Shown: positions 47,301 through 59,514, counted from the first letter of the stretch. The stretch: DNA of 64,000 nucleotides from Juglans regia (GCF_001411555.2 NC_049912.1:14951145-15015144); one strand, 5' to 3'. The notes: generated from the letters alone by a model not told the origin. A program made the numbers and translations.

Positions 47301-50140
47301 TGCATCCCCAGTCATATGAAGTGCATTCCACATGCACTCCATCTATACACACCATATCACCACTATGGCATGGCCGCTATATGGTACATCATTATATCAC
47401 ATGGAGTACACTCCTCGTATACTCCCTTCATACACAGTACAACACGTCACCATTACGGCGTCCTTGCCATATGGTGAATCACCTATCATATGGAGTACAT
47501 TTCACATGTACTCCATCCATACACACCATATCACCACTATGGCATACCTGCCATATGGTGCATCCCCCGATCACATGGAGTACACTCCTCGTGTACTCCC
47601 TTCATACACACTACGGCACATCACCACTATGGCATACACGCCATATGATGTATCTCACCATCTCATGGAGTACATTCCAGATGTACTCTCCACATACATA
47701 CCACATCACCAATATGGCATACACGCCATACGGTGCATCGTCCACCACATAGAATACATTCTACATGTACTCCTCTTACGCGCACTACGCCACTGAGTAC
47801 GCTCCACTTGTACTCATCCCGTTCCACAATACGCCAGGAGGGTATATTTTACATATACTCTCCTTGTCTCGCATTACGCCACACATAAAGTACACACAGC
47901 ATGTACTATTCCCATCCCATATGCCACATCACCATTATGGCATATCCGCCACATGGTGCATTACTCCACCACATAGAGTACACTCCACGTGTACTCCTCA
48001 TATATACTATACCCCACACAGAGTACACCCATCGTGTACTCCCTTCATACACATCACGACATGTCACCATTATGGCGTACCCGCCATATGGTGCATCCCA
48101 CCATCACATGGAGTACATTCCATTTGTACTCCCTACATATACAACACGCCACATGCACACAGAGTACACTCAGTGTGCACTGTATCCATTCCACATACAC
48201 CATGCCACCATTACAGCACATATTCCCAATCACACTACACAGCACACTTCCCAATTACGCCCAACACATCACAGTACACTACACGGCACAATGCACCTCC
48301 ATCCAATACAGATATGCCCAACACTTCACTACACAGAATGCCCAACACTTCATCACAATGCCACAACTCCACATATACTAACAGCACAGTCCACAACCTA
48401 GTCAACTAATCAATATCCAGCATAATTAATAAGAGATAGAGGGTTATACCATCGACGGGATAACCCGTACGTTGCTTGTTGACCGGCATAGCCGATGATG
48501 TCGGAGGAGTCGCACGTGGCGGCTAACTCACGTACGGTGACTGTTTAGGTGTTTGGATAGCTAGGTGTGGTCTTGGAAAGGCTCGTGATGGCCTTGTGAT
48601 GATGGTAAAGAGCATAACATGGCGGATCTAGCCATGTACAGTGGCGGTCAATCCCACGCAGTGACTGTCCATCACGTGCAGTGATTACCCATCACATAAA
48701 GTGATGGTTTAGACCTAGGGCTTGGCTAAAGGAGGTGTGGTGAATCTCGTGGTGGCGTCGAGGTGGCGCCACAGTGGCTCACGGTGGCAGATCTGGCCAT
48801 TCCATGGAGGAGAAGCCGTGGGAGAGTGAGAGAGAGTGTGCTCTCGTGGGTGGCAGATTGGGGCCAAGGGAGGTCGAGCTAGCTTGGTGGCGGCCTGAGG
48901 AGGCTGGACATGGCGGTCATCAGCCATGGGTGGCGGTGCACGGTGGTGCACGGCGTGCAACCTGTGCGTGCGTGAGTGAGGAGCCGTGAGGTGGAGGGAG
49001 AGCTTCTGGCCATGGGTCACATGGAGGAGCTCGGGGAAAGGGAGAGGAGGTCCATGGTGGCCATGGGTGGTCGTGGGTGGCCGCGTACGGCGGCGCACAG
49101 TGGGAAATGGGCTAGAGACCCATTTCGGGTACTTACCGTGGAAGGATGGGGAGGACTGTTTCATAGGGGCTGACTTCGGTGGAGGATGATGGCCGGTGGG
49201 AGAGGAGCTCGCCGTGGGAGCGGTGGAGCCATTGGGCGGCGCACGGCGGCGCTACGCGCACAAGCCCGTTCGGGCTGTGTACTTCCGAAATGGAGAAAGG
49301 GAGAGCGTGAAGGGGAGAAGTCGGCATGGATGGACTCGCCGGCATGAGGAGCAGCCGATGGTGTCGGCGGTGTGGCCTGGCGACGCACGGCGGCGTCGGG
49401 CTGTGCATTGGAAGGCTTCGGCGTGGAGTGGCCTACGTACCGCGTACGCCGAAGGAGAGAGGGAGGAGAGAGAGGGTTACGGGGAAATGAGAGGGAAAAG
49501 AGAGGGGTCTGGGTATTTAACCCAGTCCTTTCGTCTGGGGGTCTACATGATGATCTAACGACGAGGAATTGAAATACTGATTTGAAGATGCGTAAAACAT
49601 TAACTTAATTAAAAGCACTTAGAGGAATTAGGGTAGATATTATTTTAAACTAACTTTAGTTTATAAAATAATATTCTTCATCATTAATAAAATGATGAAG
49701 TCTCACTTAACATATTTAAAAGGGTTAAACCATTTATTTAATAAAAGTTCTCAACATAATTTAAATCTCATAATATCTTAAATAATTGAAATCATTTTAA
49801 TAATAATATTAAAATGATTTCTGGCAATTATAATATTTTTGGAGCTCTTCAATAATATTATGATTGTCGTATTTAAGATCAAATCTTAATTCAACAATGA
49901 TGGAAATACTCCTTATAAATATTTCCAGCATATTTAAAACACTGGACGTGCCCTAGAAGTCACACGATATCTTTCGAGACACGCTATCATGGTTCGACAC
50001 GCATAACGTGACTCGCAGTCGGTAGGGAGAAAGGCAGATGATCACATAATCTCTGCCTTTAGGGTTTGCTTACGTCATCAAGACGAAACATACATTAGAA
50101 AGAGAGAAGCGTACGTAAGAAGAAGGAACTGGGTGTTACA
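44342..50140 (-). mobile_element. Solo LTR Y, 5.8 kb, TSD TGCTC
   Basis: The ends are TGTCACGCCCGTGC and CTGGGTGTTACA. TGCTC flanks both sides (44,337-44,341 and 50,141-50,145). On the minus strand it is the same family as LTR Y-prime (52,083-57,436), alignable from the U3 start (TTCCTTCTTCTTACGTA) to the far end. It carries a palindromic module at 45,005-45,180, a tandem array at 47,150-48,230 and a GC-rich strip at 48,715-49,500 with non-protein frames. No gag-pol or second LTR is present. It is unusually long for a solo LTR. Confidence 0.9.
47150..48230. repeat. Tandem array, 83-96 bp units, in LTR Y
   Basis: The landmark CCATATGG(T) recurs at about 47,292, 47,379, 47,467, 47,550, 47,641 and 47,725, and again at about 48,085. 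Units contain CACCACTATGGCATAC, a CCATATGGTGCATC box and ACATGGAGTACA(C/T)TCC followed by a TGTACTCCC stretch. The repeat structure produces long plus-strand frames (47,147-47,752 and 47,765-48,409), antisense to the LTR. Confidence 0.9.
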
Positions 50141-50545
50141 TGCTCTGTGTGCGTGAGTGTAAAAAGACGTGGGCGGCAGTGGCTATTCCCTTCATGCAGA
50201 GGAGAGCTTAACTATTTATAACCTAGCCAGATGAGAGCCGAGAGAAAAACCCTAGGATGAGAAACGTGAATGTGGAGGAAAACGGATGAAGCCCGTGCAT
50301 GCCTAGAAATCTAGCACCGAGAGGAGTCTACGTGATGGAGGGCTATGCGGCTTGCATTCTTTGGTGAGTGAAACGTGTATATGTACATTTTTTTTAGAAC
50401 CTAAAGAAAACCCTAGATAAAAAAAATAAAGGAATAGACGTGCATGTGTATGTGCATGTGAGTAGATTGTTTGAAATTCAAAATAGAAGAAAAATCTGGC
50501 AAGAGGAGTTGTATTATGAAGAGGATTCAAGGGCTGGACAGAAAA

Positions 50546-50600
50546 TAATAATAGTAAATAATAATAATAATAATAATAAATAATAATAATAATAATATTA
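50546..50600. repeat. (TAA)n microsatellite
   Basis: An imperfect AAT/TAA tract near the U3 start of LTR X. Confidence 0.95.
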
Positions 50601-51390
50601 ATAGAGCCTTAATAAAATTATTCAAATTTTATCCCTAAAAAAAATATAGGGTCGGGTCGTTACACCTCGAGCTTTGATTCAAGTTTTCCTTCTTTGATCA
50701 TCCATTTTTAGCATTCATTAGCCATACTTGCATTTTTATTGAGCCTTAGTACATGTCATTTTGTGTAGTGACATTTCAAACCCTAAAACCATTTCGTTTG
50801 GCAACCATTTGTACTTTGTGTGCAATGGACCAAAATACCCTTAGCTAGATATTTTCTTCAAGGAAAATTTTGTTTTTAGTCCCGTGAATTGTCTGTGAAA
50901 ATCTCCTTGTGGTTGATTTTAGAAAAAAAAAAAAACCTATTTGAAACCCTAAATATTTTCAAAATACTGAGTTTTGCCCTTGGGGGTTTCAACCAACCCC
51001 TTTTTATTTTATTTTTCCTTTTTCTTCCTCTATTTGTTTTAATTTTGGTCACCTTTCCACTGCCCAATCGCCACCATTGAACCACCTTAGATGGCACCTG
51101 AGTATGCCTTATATAGCCACTAGAAGCCAAGAGAAAAAGATGAGAATAAGATAAAATTGCAAAGCCTTCTAGAAACCCTAAACCACCGGTCATTAAGGGT
51201 GAAACCCTAGCATTAATTGCATCATCTTTCTCTCTCATCACCTTACATGGCAACTCTCTCTCTCTCTCCCCCTTTGACTAGTTTTTCCCCTACATCTAAG
51301 GCATTATCATAAACCTACAAGGAGGAGGGCCGTCATGAACCACCACCCAATGAGGACGCACCTAAGCCAAAGCCACCTTCACTTCTTGGG

Positions 51391-51400
51391 CTATATAAAC
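51391..51400 (+). promoter_or_regulatory. TATA box of LTR D
   Basis: CTATATAAAC ends one base before the TRIM insertion at 51,402; its last three bases (AAC) belong to the TSD AAACC at 51,397-51,401. The pyrimidine-rich putative leader (CCTCTTCACCTCACTTC) now lies at 57,479, about 6 kb away. Confidence 0.65.
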
Positions 51401-51575
51401 CTGTGATACCCCATATGATATGGATAATAGTAGGTGGTGTATGAGATCCCACATTGCTTGGGAATGAGAAGTTCTTGCTCTTTAAAAGGTTCTAATGAGA
51501 CTCCAATTGTATCATTGACTAGTCCTTTTAGAGTATAGGCCATGTGGTTTAGGTCTTCCATTGGGGCATTACAAA

Positions 51576-51587
51576 TGGTATCAGAGC
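51576..51587 (+). promoter_or_regulatory. PBS of TRIM unit 1
   Basis: TGGTATCAGAGC, an exact tRNA-iMet match, two bases after LTR1. Confidence 0.9.
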
Positions 51588-51660
51588 CTATCACAACCAG
51601 AAATGTGAGACTTGAGCCGTGCCACCTACAATGGATAGGCCCGACGAGGACGTCGGGAAT

Positions 51661-51674
51661 TTAAGGGGGGTAGA
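51661..51674 (+). promoter_or_regulatory. Polypurine tract of TRIM unit 1
   Basis: TTAAGGGGGGTAGA immediately precedes LTR2 and is repeated at 51,931-51,944 before LTR3. It would prime plus-strand synthesis. Confidence 0.8.
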
Positions 51675-51848
51675 TTGTGATACCCCATATGATATGGTTA
51701 AGGGTAGGTGGTGTATGAGATCCCGCATTGCTTGAGAAGGAGAAGTTCTTACTCTTTATAAGGTTCCAATGGGGCTCCAATTGTATCATTGACTAGTCCT
51801 TTTGGAGTATAGTTCATGTGGTTTGGGCCTTCCATTGGGGCGTTACAA

Positions 51849-51860
51849 TGGTATCCGAGC
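51849..51860 (+). promoter_or_regulatory. PBS of TRIM unit 2
   Basis: TGGTATCCGAGC, one mismatch from the first unit, one base after LTR2. Confidence 0.85.
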
Positions 51861-52082
51861 CTATCCCAACCAGAAATGTGGGACAGCCATGCCTCCTACA
51901 ATGGACAGGCCCGACGAGGACGTCGGGAATTTAAGGGGGGTAGATGTGATACCGCATATGATATGTATAAGGGTAGGTGTTGTATGGGATCCCAAATTAC
52001 TTGGAAAGGAGAAGTTCTTGCTCTTTATAAGATTCCAATGGGGCTCCAATTGTATCATTGACTAGTCCTTTTGGAGTATAGG

Positions 52083-55000
52083 TGTAATACCCTGCTCCTT
52101 CTTCTTACGTATGCTTCTTCCTTCTGACGTATGTTCAGTCTTTATGACGTAAGCAAATCCTAAAGGCAGAGATTATGTGATCATCTGCCCTTCTCACTAG
52201 CGACTGCGAGCCACGTTATGCGTGTCGAACCATGATGGCGTGTCTCGAAGATATCTTGTGACTTCTAGGGCATGCCTAGTGTTTTAAATATGCTGGAAAT
52301 ATTTATAAGGAGTATTTCTAGTATTTTTGAATTAAGATTTAATCTTAAATACAACAATCATAATATTATTGAAGAGCACCAAAAATATTATAATTGCCAG
52401 AAATCATTTTAATATTATTATTAAAATGATTTCAATTATTTAAGATATTATAAGATTTAAATTATGTTGGGAACTTTTATTAATTAAATGGTTTTATTCT
52501 CTTTAATATGTTAAGTGAGGCTTCATCATTTTATTAATGATGAAGAATATTATTTTATAAACTAAAGTTAGTTTAAAATAATATTTACCTTAATTCCTCT
52601 AAGCGCTTTTAATTAAGTTAATGTTTTACGCATTTTCAAATCAGTATTTGAAATCCTCCGTTAGATCGTTACGCGGATCCCCAGACGAAAGGACTGAGTT
52701 AAATACCCAAACCGCCTCTCTTTCTCCCTCATTTCCCCTGTAGCTCTCTCTCTCTCTCCTCCCTCTCTCATTCGGCGTACGCAGTACGCTATCCACCCCA
52801 CGCCCGAACGGCTTAAGGCCTCAGCCTGTCGCCGCCGTGTGCCACCAACTCTCACCGCCAGCACCAATGGCTTGCTCTCACTCCAGCGAGCCGCCCTCCA
52901 ATGCCACCACTCCCTCGGCAGCTTCCTCTACCACCGGCCACCACTCCCCAGCAAGCTTGGCCTCTCCCACGCAGCCACCTCCCCTCCATCGCACACACGC
53001 ACGCATAAGGAGACCCACGCACGGCTTCACCGTGCGCAGCCCCTAGCACCGCCGTGCGTAGCACCCACGGCCACCTAGCGACACCATGGCTCCTCCCTGA
53101 GCTCCTCCACATGACCCATGGCCAGAAGCCCCCTCCTCCACCTCACAGCTTCTCCCCCTCTCATGCACAGGTTGCATGCCATGCACCACCATGCACCGCC
53201 ACCCACGGCTGATGACTGCCACGTCCAGCCTCCTCAGGCTGCCACCAAACCAATCCAACCTCCCTTGGCCTCGATCTGCCACCCACGAGAGCACACTCTC
53301 TCTCACTCTCCCATGGCTTCTCTTCCACGGTATGGCCAGATCCGCCACCGTGGCGCTACCTCGACGCCACCACGAGATCCACCGCACCTCCCTTAGCCAA
53401 GCCCTAAGTCCAAACCATCACTTTATGTGGTGGGTAATCACTACACGTGATGGGCAGCCACTGCGCGTGGTTGACCGCCACTACACACGGCTAGATCCGC
53501 TGTGTTATACTCTTCACCGCCATCACAAGGCCATCATGAGCCCTTCCAATACCACACCTAGCTATCTAAACGCCTAAACAGTCATCGTACATGAGTTAGC
53601 CACCACGTACGACTCTTCCGACATCATCGGCTATGACAGCCAACGAGCAACACACGGGTTATCGCGTCGATGGTATAACTCTCTATCCCTCGTAATTATG
53701 TTAGATATTGATTAGTTGACTAGGATGTGGACTACGCTGTTAGTATTAATGGAGTTGTGGTATTGTGATGTGGTGTTGTGTGGTGAAGTGTTGGGCATTC
53801 TATGTAGTGAAGTATTGGGCATATCTATGTTGTATGGAGGTGCATTGTGCCATGTAGTGCGCTGTGATGTGTTGGGTGTAGATGGGAAGTGTTGTGGACT
53901 ATGGCATGTAGTGTGATTAGGGAATATGTGTTGTATTGGTGGCGTGGCGTATGTGGAATGGGAATAGTACACGCTGGGTGTACTTTGTGTGTGGCGTAAT
54001 GTGTGACAAGGAGAGTATATGTAAAATATACCCTCCTGACGTAGTGTGGAACGGGAAGAGTACACGATGAGTGTACTCTGTGTGGGGTTTGGTGTATGAA
54101 GAGAGTACATATGAAATGTACTCTATGTGGTGGTGAGATGCCCCATGTGGCGTGTATGCCATAATGATGATGTGGCGTAACGTGCATGGAGTATATGCAA
54201 AGTGTATTCCATGTAGTGAAGTGACGCATCATATGGCGGGTATGCCATAATGGTGATGTGTCGTAGTGTGTATGAAGGGAGTATACGGGGAGTGTACTCC
54301 ATGTGATATAGTGATGCACCATATGGCGGGTATGCCATAGTAATGATGGAGCGTATGTAAAGGGAGTACGAATGGAATGTCCTCCATGTGATGGAGTGAT
54401 GTACCATATGGCAGGTATGCCATAGTGGCGATGTGGTATGTATGTGGGGAGTACATGTGGAGTACATGTGGAATGTACTCCATGTGGTGGAGTGATGCAC
54501 CATATGGTAGGGATACCATAATGGTGATGTGTCGTAGTGTGTATGAAGGGAGTATACGGGGAGTGTACTCCATGTGATATAGTGATGCACCATATGGCGG
54601 GTATGCCATAGTGGTGATGGAGCGTATGTAAAGGAAGTACGAGTGGAACGTACTCCATGTGATGGAGTGATGTACCATATGGCAGGTATGCCATAGTGGG
54701 GATGTGGTATGTATGAGGGGAGTATACGTGGAGTGTACTCCATGTAGCAGCGACACTCCGTGTGGTGTGTCATAGAGATAAGGATAGTTATGTGTTTGAT
54801 GGGCGTGGAACGTGATGGATAGTGTCGGGAACTGTGGAACAGTGTCCCGAAATAGTTATGGCATAGCCTGTAGTCTGAGGTGACAAGTGTCACTGTGATG
54901 GACTTATGGCTAAGAGTATGCGTGAAGTATCAGAACAAGTATAAGAGTGCGCAGCGGAAGTATGACTGAGGAATGTCACGTAGTGACATGACTACTGACA

Positions 55001-57436
55001 GTCGTGCTTGTGATGGGCGAAGTAGTGGAACAAGTGTAAGAGTACGAAGCGGAAGCATGACTGGGCAACGTCACGTAGTGACGTGGTTATTGGCAGTCAT
55101 GCTTATGATGGGTGAAGTGTTAGAGTGTAGGAATGGCGTAAAGGGAATGTGATGAGATGTCACGATGTGACGGGAGTACGTGAGGAACCGTACTCGTGAT
55201 GAGTCAGGAGTTGACGTAGTAGAATGTTGGGTAACGCGACAAGGTCATGGTGTAGCTTGGGTGTAATCTCGGGTTTGTGATGTGACATAAGGCGTAGTTG
55301 TGAGTGGAGTCTTGTCGTGTTAAGTGTTGAGATGAACTGTCAAAAGGGACGGGTTCCATGAAGAGTCATGCTAGCCGGGTTAAGAGAAGGTTGATATCGG
55401 GGTATGGTGCTTGTTTATACAAGCAGGTGATCAACGTGTCACATGTTGATCTTAAGTGATGAAGGGGTAAGGTACATGTGTAATCTGAGTAGACACATGT
55501 GTCGGACAGATTCACCATATGTAATGGGTAATCTATCATGAGCATAGTTACACGGTGCTTGAGCCTCAGAGTTGGCTTAGAGCCGTGTGGCTTGTATGGA
55601 TGGGAATGAGGATTTAGTGTGGGCTAAGATGCATGAAGGTAGTGACGGATGCATCGTTAGGATTGAGATGTGTGATTCCATTGTCGGAATCATGCGTTGG
55701 AATGTGGTTGTAAGAAGAGTAAGACGAATGTCTTAGTGTCTTAATCCTAAGGTGAATAATGGGTTCACCTTAGTGGATGAGCACTCGAGACAAGACCTTG
55801 AGTTGGAAGATGTGGTGACCGTAAGTGGTCCCCAAAGGGTTTAACATAGTGAAGGGCACGTAAGTGCACGAGATAGGAGGAGAGTGTTCCAAGTATAGCG
55901 TAGTTCTATTTATAGTTTAAGTTGCTTATGCATTAGATAGAGAATGACGTTAACGTTATGTGTATGCATGTAGGTTGCCATCTGACAAGCACATGAATGG
56001 ACTGAATGACATGCAAGTAGCATGGAGTCTAGGTAAGTGTTATGTTCATACTCTTCTAGAGTTTTACAAGATACAAGAAACGCTTTTCCTTTAAGATGCT
56101 CACGAAAAGAAACGAAAGATGCTTTATGAAAGAAAATGCTAAGTGTTCAGATGTAAATACGTACGGCCCCTCCTTGGCAACCCCTGTTTATGCACCCAAA
56201 GTATTAATTGTACGCATGTGAATGGATGACTATATGCTGTATCTATTTTATGTATTTTCTGAGAAAATCCATAAACTGATGAAAATGCATGAAAGGCATG
56301 ACAATGGATGTTTTTGTGGATCCTACGAACCGATGCTTTCATGTGCGTCACGGGGTGATGCTCGTGGACGCCATGATTGACGACGTTCAAGGTGACGCTT
56401 AAGGGTGCCATGAAAGCTAACGTTTAAGCCCATGTATGTTCTTAAATGAAGTTTTCCATGAACGAACTATTAAAGAAAGGATAGGACTTAAATGAATTGA
56501 AAGACGAAAACACCATTTTCGGGCTTATGCCCCAAACGATATTTTCTCATGAAAGGAAAGGACTGTTAAATGAAAGAATGAACTGAATGAAAGCTCCAGC
56601 TCTTTCGAGCTGAAATGAATGAATGAAAGGAAGAAAGAAATAAATGAAAGCATGAATGTATAAAGATACGTAACGGCCACATGAATGAATGAAAGGGTAC
56701 CAAAGAATGGGCAGATTGCAATGATGGGTAAGTAGTACTGGACATGCACCCAGTGCTGGCCCCTATGAAAGGGATTCCCAACCCGTGGCCATGGGTAGAA
56801 TCCGGGTCCAAAGGAAGACCGCTAACCCCAACACACGGGGCATAACAGTGTGTACTAGCCTATGAAAGTGATAAAAACGAATGGATGTATGCATGCATGT
56901 ATGAACGCACGAATGCACGAACTTTAAGAAATGAAGGCACTGACGGGAGAAACGTTTTACGAAAAGGATGCCCATGTTTTAAAAGAGAAAAACTCCGTCC
57001 AGTGAAGTTTTCAAACGAATGCACGTATGACATGTATGCATGCACGTAATAGTATGTATGAGTGATGAATGCATGAATGAAAACCTATGTTGCTATATTT
57101 TAACTGTATGAAGTAATGTTTACGAGTCTTCGACTCATTTTAGTTTTTATGCATGTCCATTCCCCCACAAGAACTACATGATCAGGACGGACACGGCCTA
57201 TGGGGAAGAGCACGGAAGTCTAGGCATGAGTTTTAAACGTACAAGAGGCCTTTTTATTATAAGATTTTTGTTTTCTGCTGTAAACCTCTTTTATTGTCAA
57301 AGTACATTTTAATTTATAAACGTGGAGTCAGGCACCCTGGGTATGCAAGTGAAAAGTTTTAAATCGGATGGTAATTCCCGTCGTCCTTTTATAAAAATAT
57401 TTTGGAAAAAGACCCACCACAAGGACGGGCATTACA
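52083..57436 (+). mobile_element. Solo LTR Y-prime, 5.35 kb, TSD ATAGG
   Basis: It starts TGTAATACCCTGCTCC and ends GGACGGGCATTACA. ATAGG flanks both sides (52,078-52,082 and 57,437-57,441), and the intact TRIM LTRs show the empty site GTATAGGCCATG. It is in inverted orientation to Y, with 1.94 kb between them. It carries a tandem array at 53,920-54,760, the palindromic module at 56,690-56,870 and a GC-rich strip at 52,800-53,400. It has no coding capacity and no second LTR. Confidence 0.95.
53920..54760. repeat. Tandem array, 85-96 bp units, in LTR Y-prime
   Basis: CATATGG recurs at about 54,230, 54,320, 54,405, 54,501, 54,591 and 54,676. This is the inverted counterpart of the array in LTR Y. 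It yields a 289-codon minus frame (54,694-53,825) and a 256-codon frame (54,893-54,123), again antisense to the LTR. Confidence 0.9.
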
Positions 57437-59514
57437 ATAGGCCATGTGGTTTAGGCCTTCCATTGGGGCGTTACAAAACCCCTCTTCACCTCACTTCTTC
57501 CTCACTCCACTAAATTTCCTCTCTTCTCTTTTAAGTGTTCTTGAGTTCTTGATTGTTCTTGTGAGTTCTTGGAGTTTGAGTTGGAAAGCTTCAAGGGCTC
57601 CAATCTTTGTGAGTATTCCCCCTCTTGATCTTAGTTTCCTTGTTAAATTATGTTTCGAGGTGTTAGTAGTCTTTTTTAGCATGGAGATCCTTAGTAGACA
57701 AGTTTGCATATTTAGGATAGGGTTGAGATCAAATGAATTTTTGAGGAAATTAGCTAGGGCATGATTATTTATAGTATAGTTTGATCATAGGATTATTTAT
57801 GGAGGTTTAGATCAAGATGAGAAACATGTCATAACTAGTTTTGAATTCTATCTTGTGTTTATCATCAAGCATGCAAGTTAGACTTAGGCATGACCCGAGC
57901 ATTTAGAAATGTCTTTTGATTGGGATAAGACGAATGCATGATAATTAGTGTGTCATTGGTGATAGGATCATATCATGAATTATTGAGATTTAGTAAGCAT
58001 TTGAGGATTTCATTAGGCATGAATAAGTGTTAGTATGAACTTGCTCAAACTTAGGATTTAAGTATGTCATTGACGATTCTAGTGAGCATGTTCCTTGGAG
58101 GTTTTGCCTTGCATGCATCATTAGTGAGTTCATTTAGGCATTAACTAGAGTGCATGCCACGCATTTCATGAGCTAGGTTATGGATTATTAGATAGCGTGC
58201 ATCATTTAGACATCTAGGGCGATTTTCCTAATTTCCCTTCCATGTGAATGTTTATTTTCCTTAGGTTAGTTGGATTCTAACTTAGCATAATTTATTTCAC
58301 AACCAATACTTCACTTACAGCTTCAACAGTCTGTAAGTTGGCCTCTAACTTACACTTTGATGATTATTTTTGATTTATTGATAAATGCTGCTTTCATTTT
58401 ATAACTGTCATTTTGAGCATGAAATGCCATATCTTATGTTTCATTTTTTATTTCGCATGCAACTATCATTTTCTGAACTGAGCCGCATACATGCATATCT
58501 TGAAAAATTATTTTATCATGACCCCAAAGGTTAGGATGGGGAAGTATCCTAGTGGAACTCCTCTGTCCACTCTGGAGTAATTAAATATGGAGTAGTAACC
58601 ACTGGGTTGATGAAGAGAAGTCAATAGACCTCGAATGGATTCTAGAACGATGGAGTGAAGTCATACGTTACGACATCTAATGCTGGTGGGTGTATATGTT
58701 ATAATTCTTACGATGTTATGTATATTACCAATGCCTTGAGAACGAGAGACAATGTAGTTTCAACGTGAGTTGTACTACGGTCATTGATAGATACTCACAG
58801 TGTAGATGAGAAACTATGACGATACCATATATTACGTTAATTCCATGATTTTTTGTGAAAGACTAAGTTTTTACGACAAAAGTAAAATTATATTCTCTGT
58901 AAGAAAATGTCCATAAAAAATCTATGTTCTTGAGAAATTTGAATGGGCGAAAAATACAGTTTTTTTGCATTGCTTGCATTTCATGTTTATCATTCTTCAT
59001 GCATAGTCTATCTTTGTGCATGTTAGTTGTCTAACTTACTGAGATTTCAAGTAGATCTCACCCTTTGTGGACCCATTATCATTTCACTCGAAATGATAGA
59101 GGTTGTAGACACAAATGGACCCAATGGACTAGTGGATCAAGAGGATTGAGAAGGAACTAGATGTCGACAGGAGACTTGATCTTATTTTGGTATTTCTAAG
59201 CCTAATCCTTTGTGCCATAGAATGCATGAAGTTGCTGGTTTATTTTCTTTTGGAGAACTTGATATTTTGTACTATGATTAAGCTACCTGATGATTTGAAA
59301 CTTATGGTTTAATCAATATTATTGGGATGATTAGTTATTCTGGCATAAGTTCATTTTCACCCTTACTTTCCACTGCAAATATTGCATACAGCTAGCTACA
59401 TTTCGAGGATGCATTGGATACTAACTATCATGTACGAGGATATGTAACCTTGTGTTGCATGTCCTGATGCTCTAAGTATCCGTTACATCCCAAGCGAAGG
59501 TTGGGGGCGTCACA

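Larger units (their letters stand above)
42166..50664 (-). mobile_element. Solo LTR X, 2.7 kb of own sequence, TSD CCTCG
   Basis: The ends are TGTAACACCCCGTTCCCG and GGGTCGGGTCGTTACA. CCTCG flanks both sides (42,161-42,165 and 50,665-50,669). Minus orientation is supported by TTATAAATAG on the minus strand at 50,212-50,221. It contains a 44-bp minisatellite, the palindromic module at 42,655-42,830 and a GC-rich strip (43,680-44,340) whose overlapping frames in both strands are composition artefacts. It is interrupted by LTR Y. Confidence 0.9.
51402..57475 (+). mobile_element. Tandem TRIM with three LTRs, TSD AAACC, interrupted by Y-prime
   Basis: Three 172-bp LTRs start TGTGATAC and end TTACA: 51,402-51,573, 51,676-51,847, and 51,945-52,082 joined to 57,442-57,475. 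They alternate with two internal domains of 102 and 97 bp (51,574-51,675 and 51,848-51,944). Each internal domain starts with a PBS and ends with a TTAAGGGGGGTAGA polypurine tract. AAACC flanks both outer ends (51,397-51,401 and 57,476-57,480). It has no coding capacity, and its own length is 715 bp. Confidence 0.95.
42050..59514 (+). mobile_element. LTR D (single LTR, 2.9 kb of own sequence) carrying nested insertions
   Basis: It starts TGTAACACCCCACTTC and ends GGTTGGGGGCGTCACA. Its own sequence is 42,050-42,165, 50,670-51,401 and 57,481-59,514; the rest is X/Y and the TRIM with Y-prime. The shared block at 58,515-58,640 and the GAGATTTCAAGTAGATCTCA and CATTTCACTCGAAATG blocks at 59,040-59,105 identify a D-type LTR. 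Flanks are CACGA (42,045-42,049) and AACGA (59,515-59,519), an imperfect TSD. No gag-pol is present. Confidence 0.75.

Noticed and set aside
47150..48230. CRISPR-like array
   Set aside because: Units are 83-96 bp and repeat throughout their length, with no constant repeat plus unique spacer. It lies inside a plant LTR.
48715..49572. Pro/His/Arg-rich frames of 120-149 codons
   Set aside because: This is the GC-rich strip of LTR Y, with frames on both strands. Y-prime has a similar strip at 52,800-53,400 with different frame breaks.
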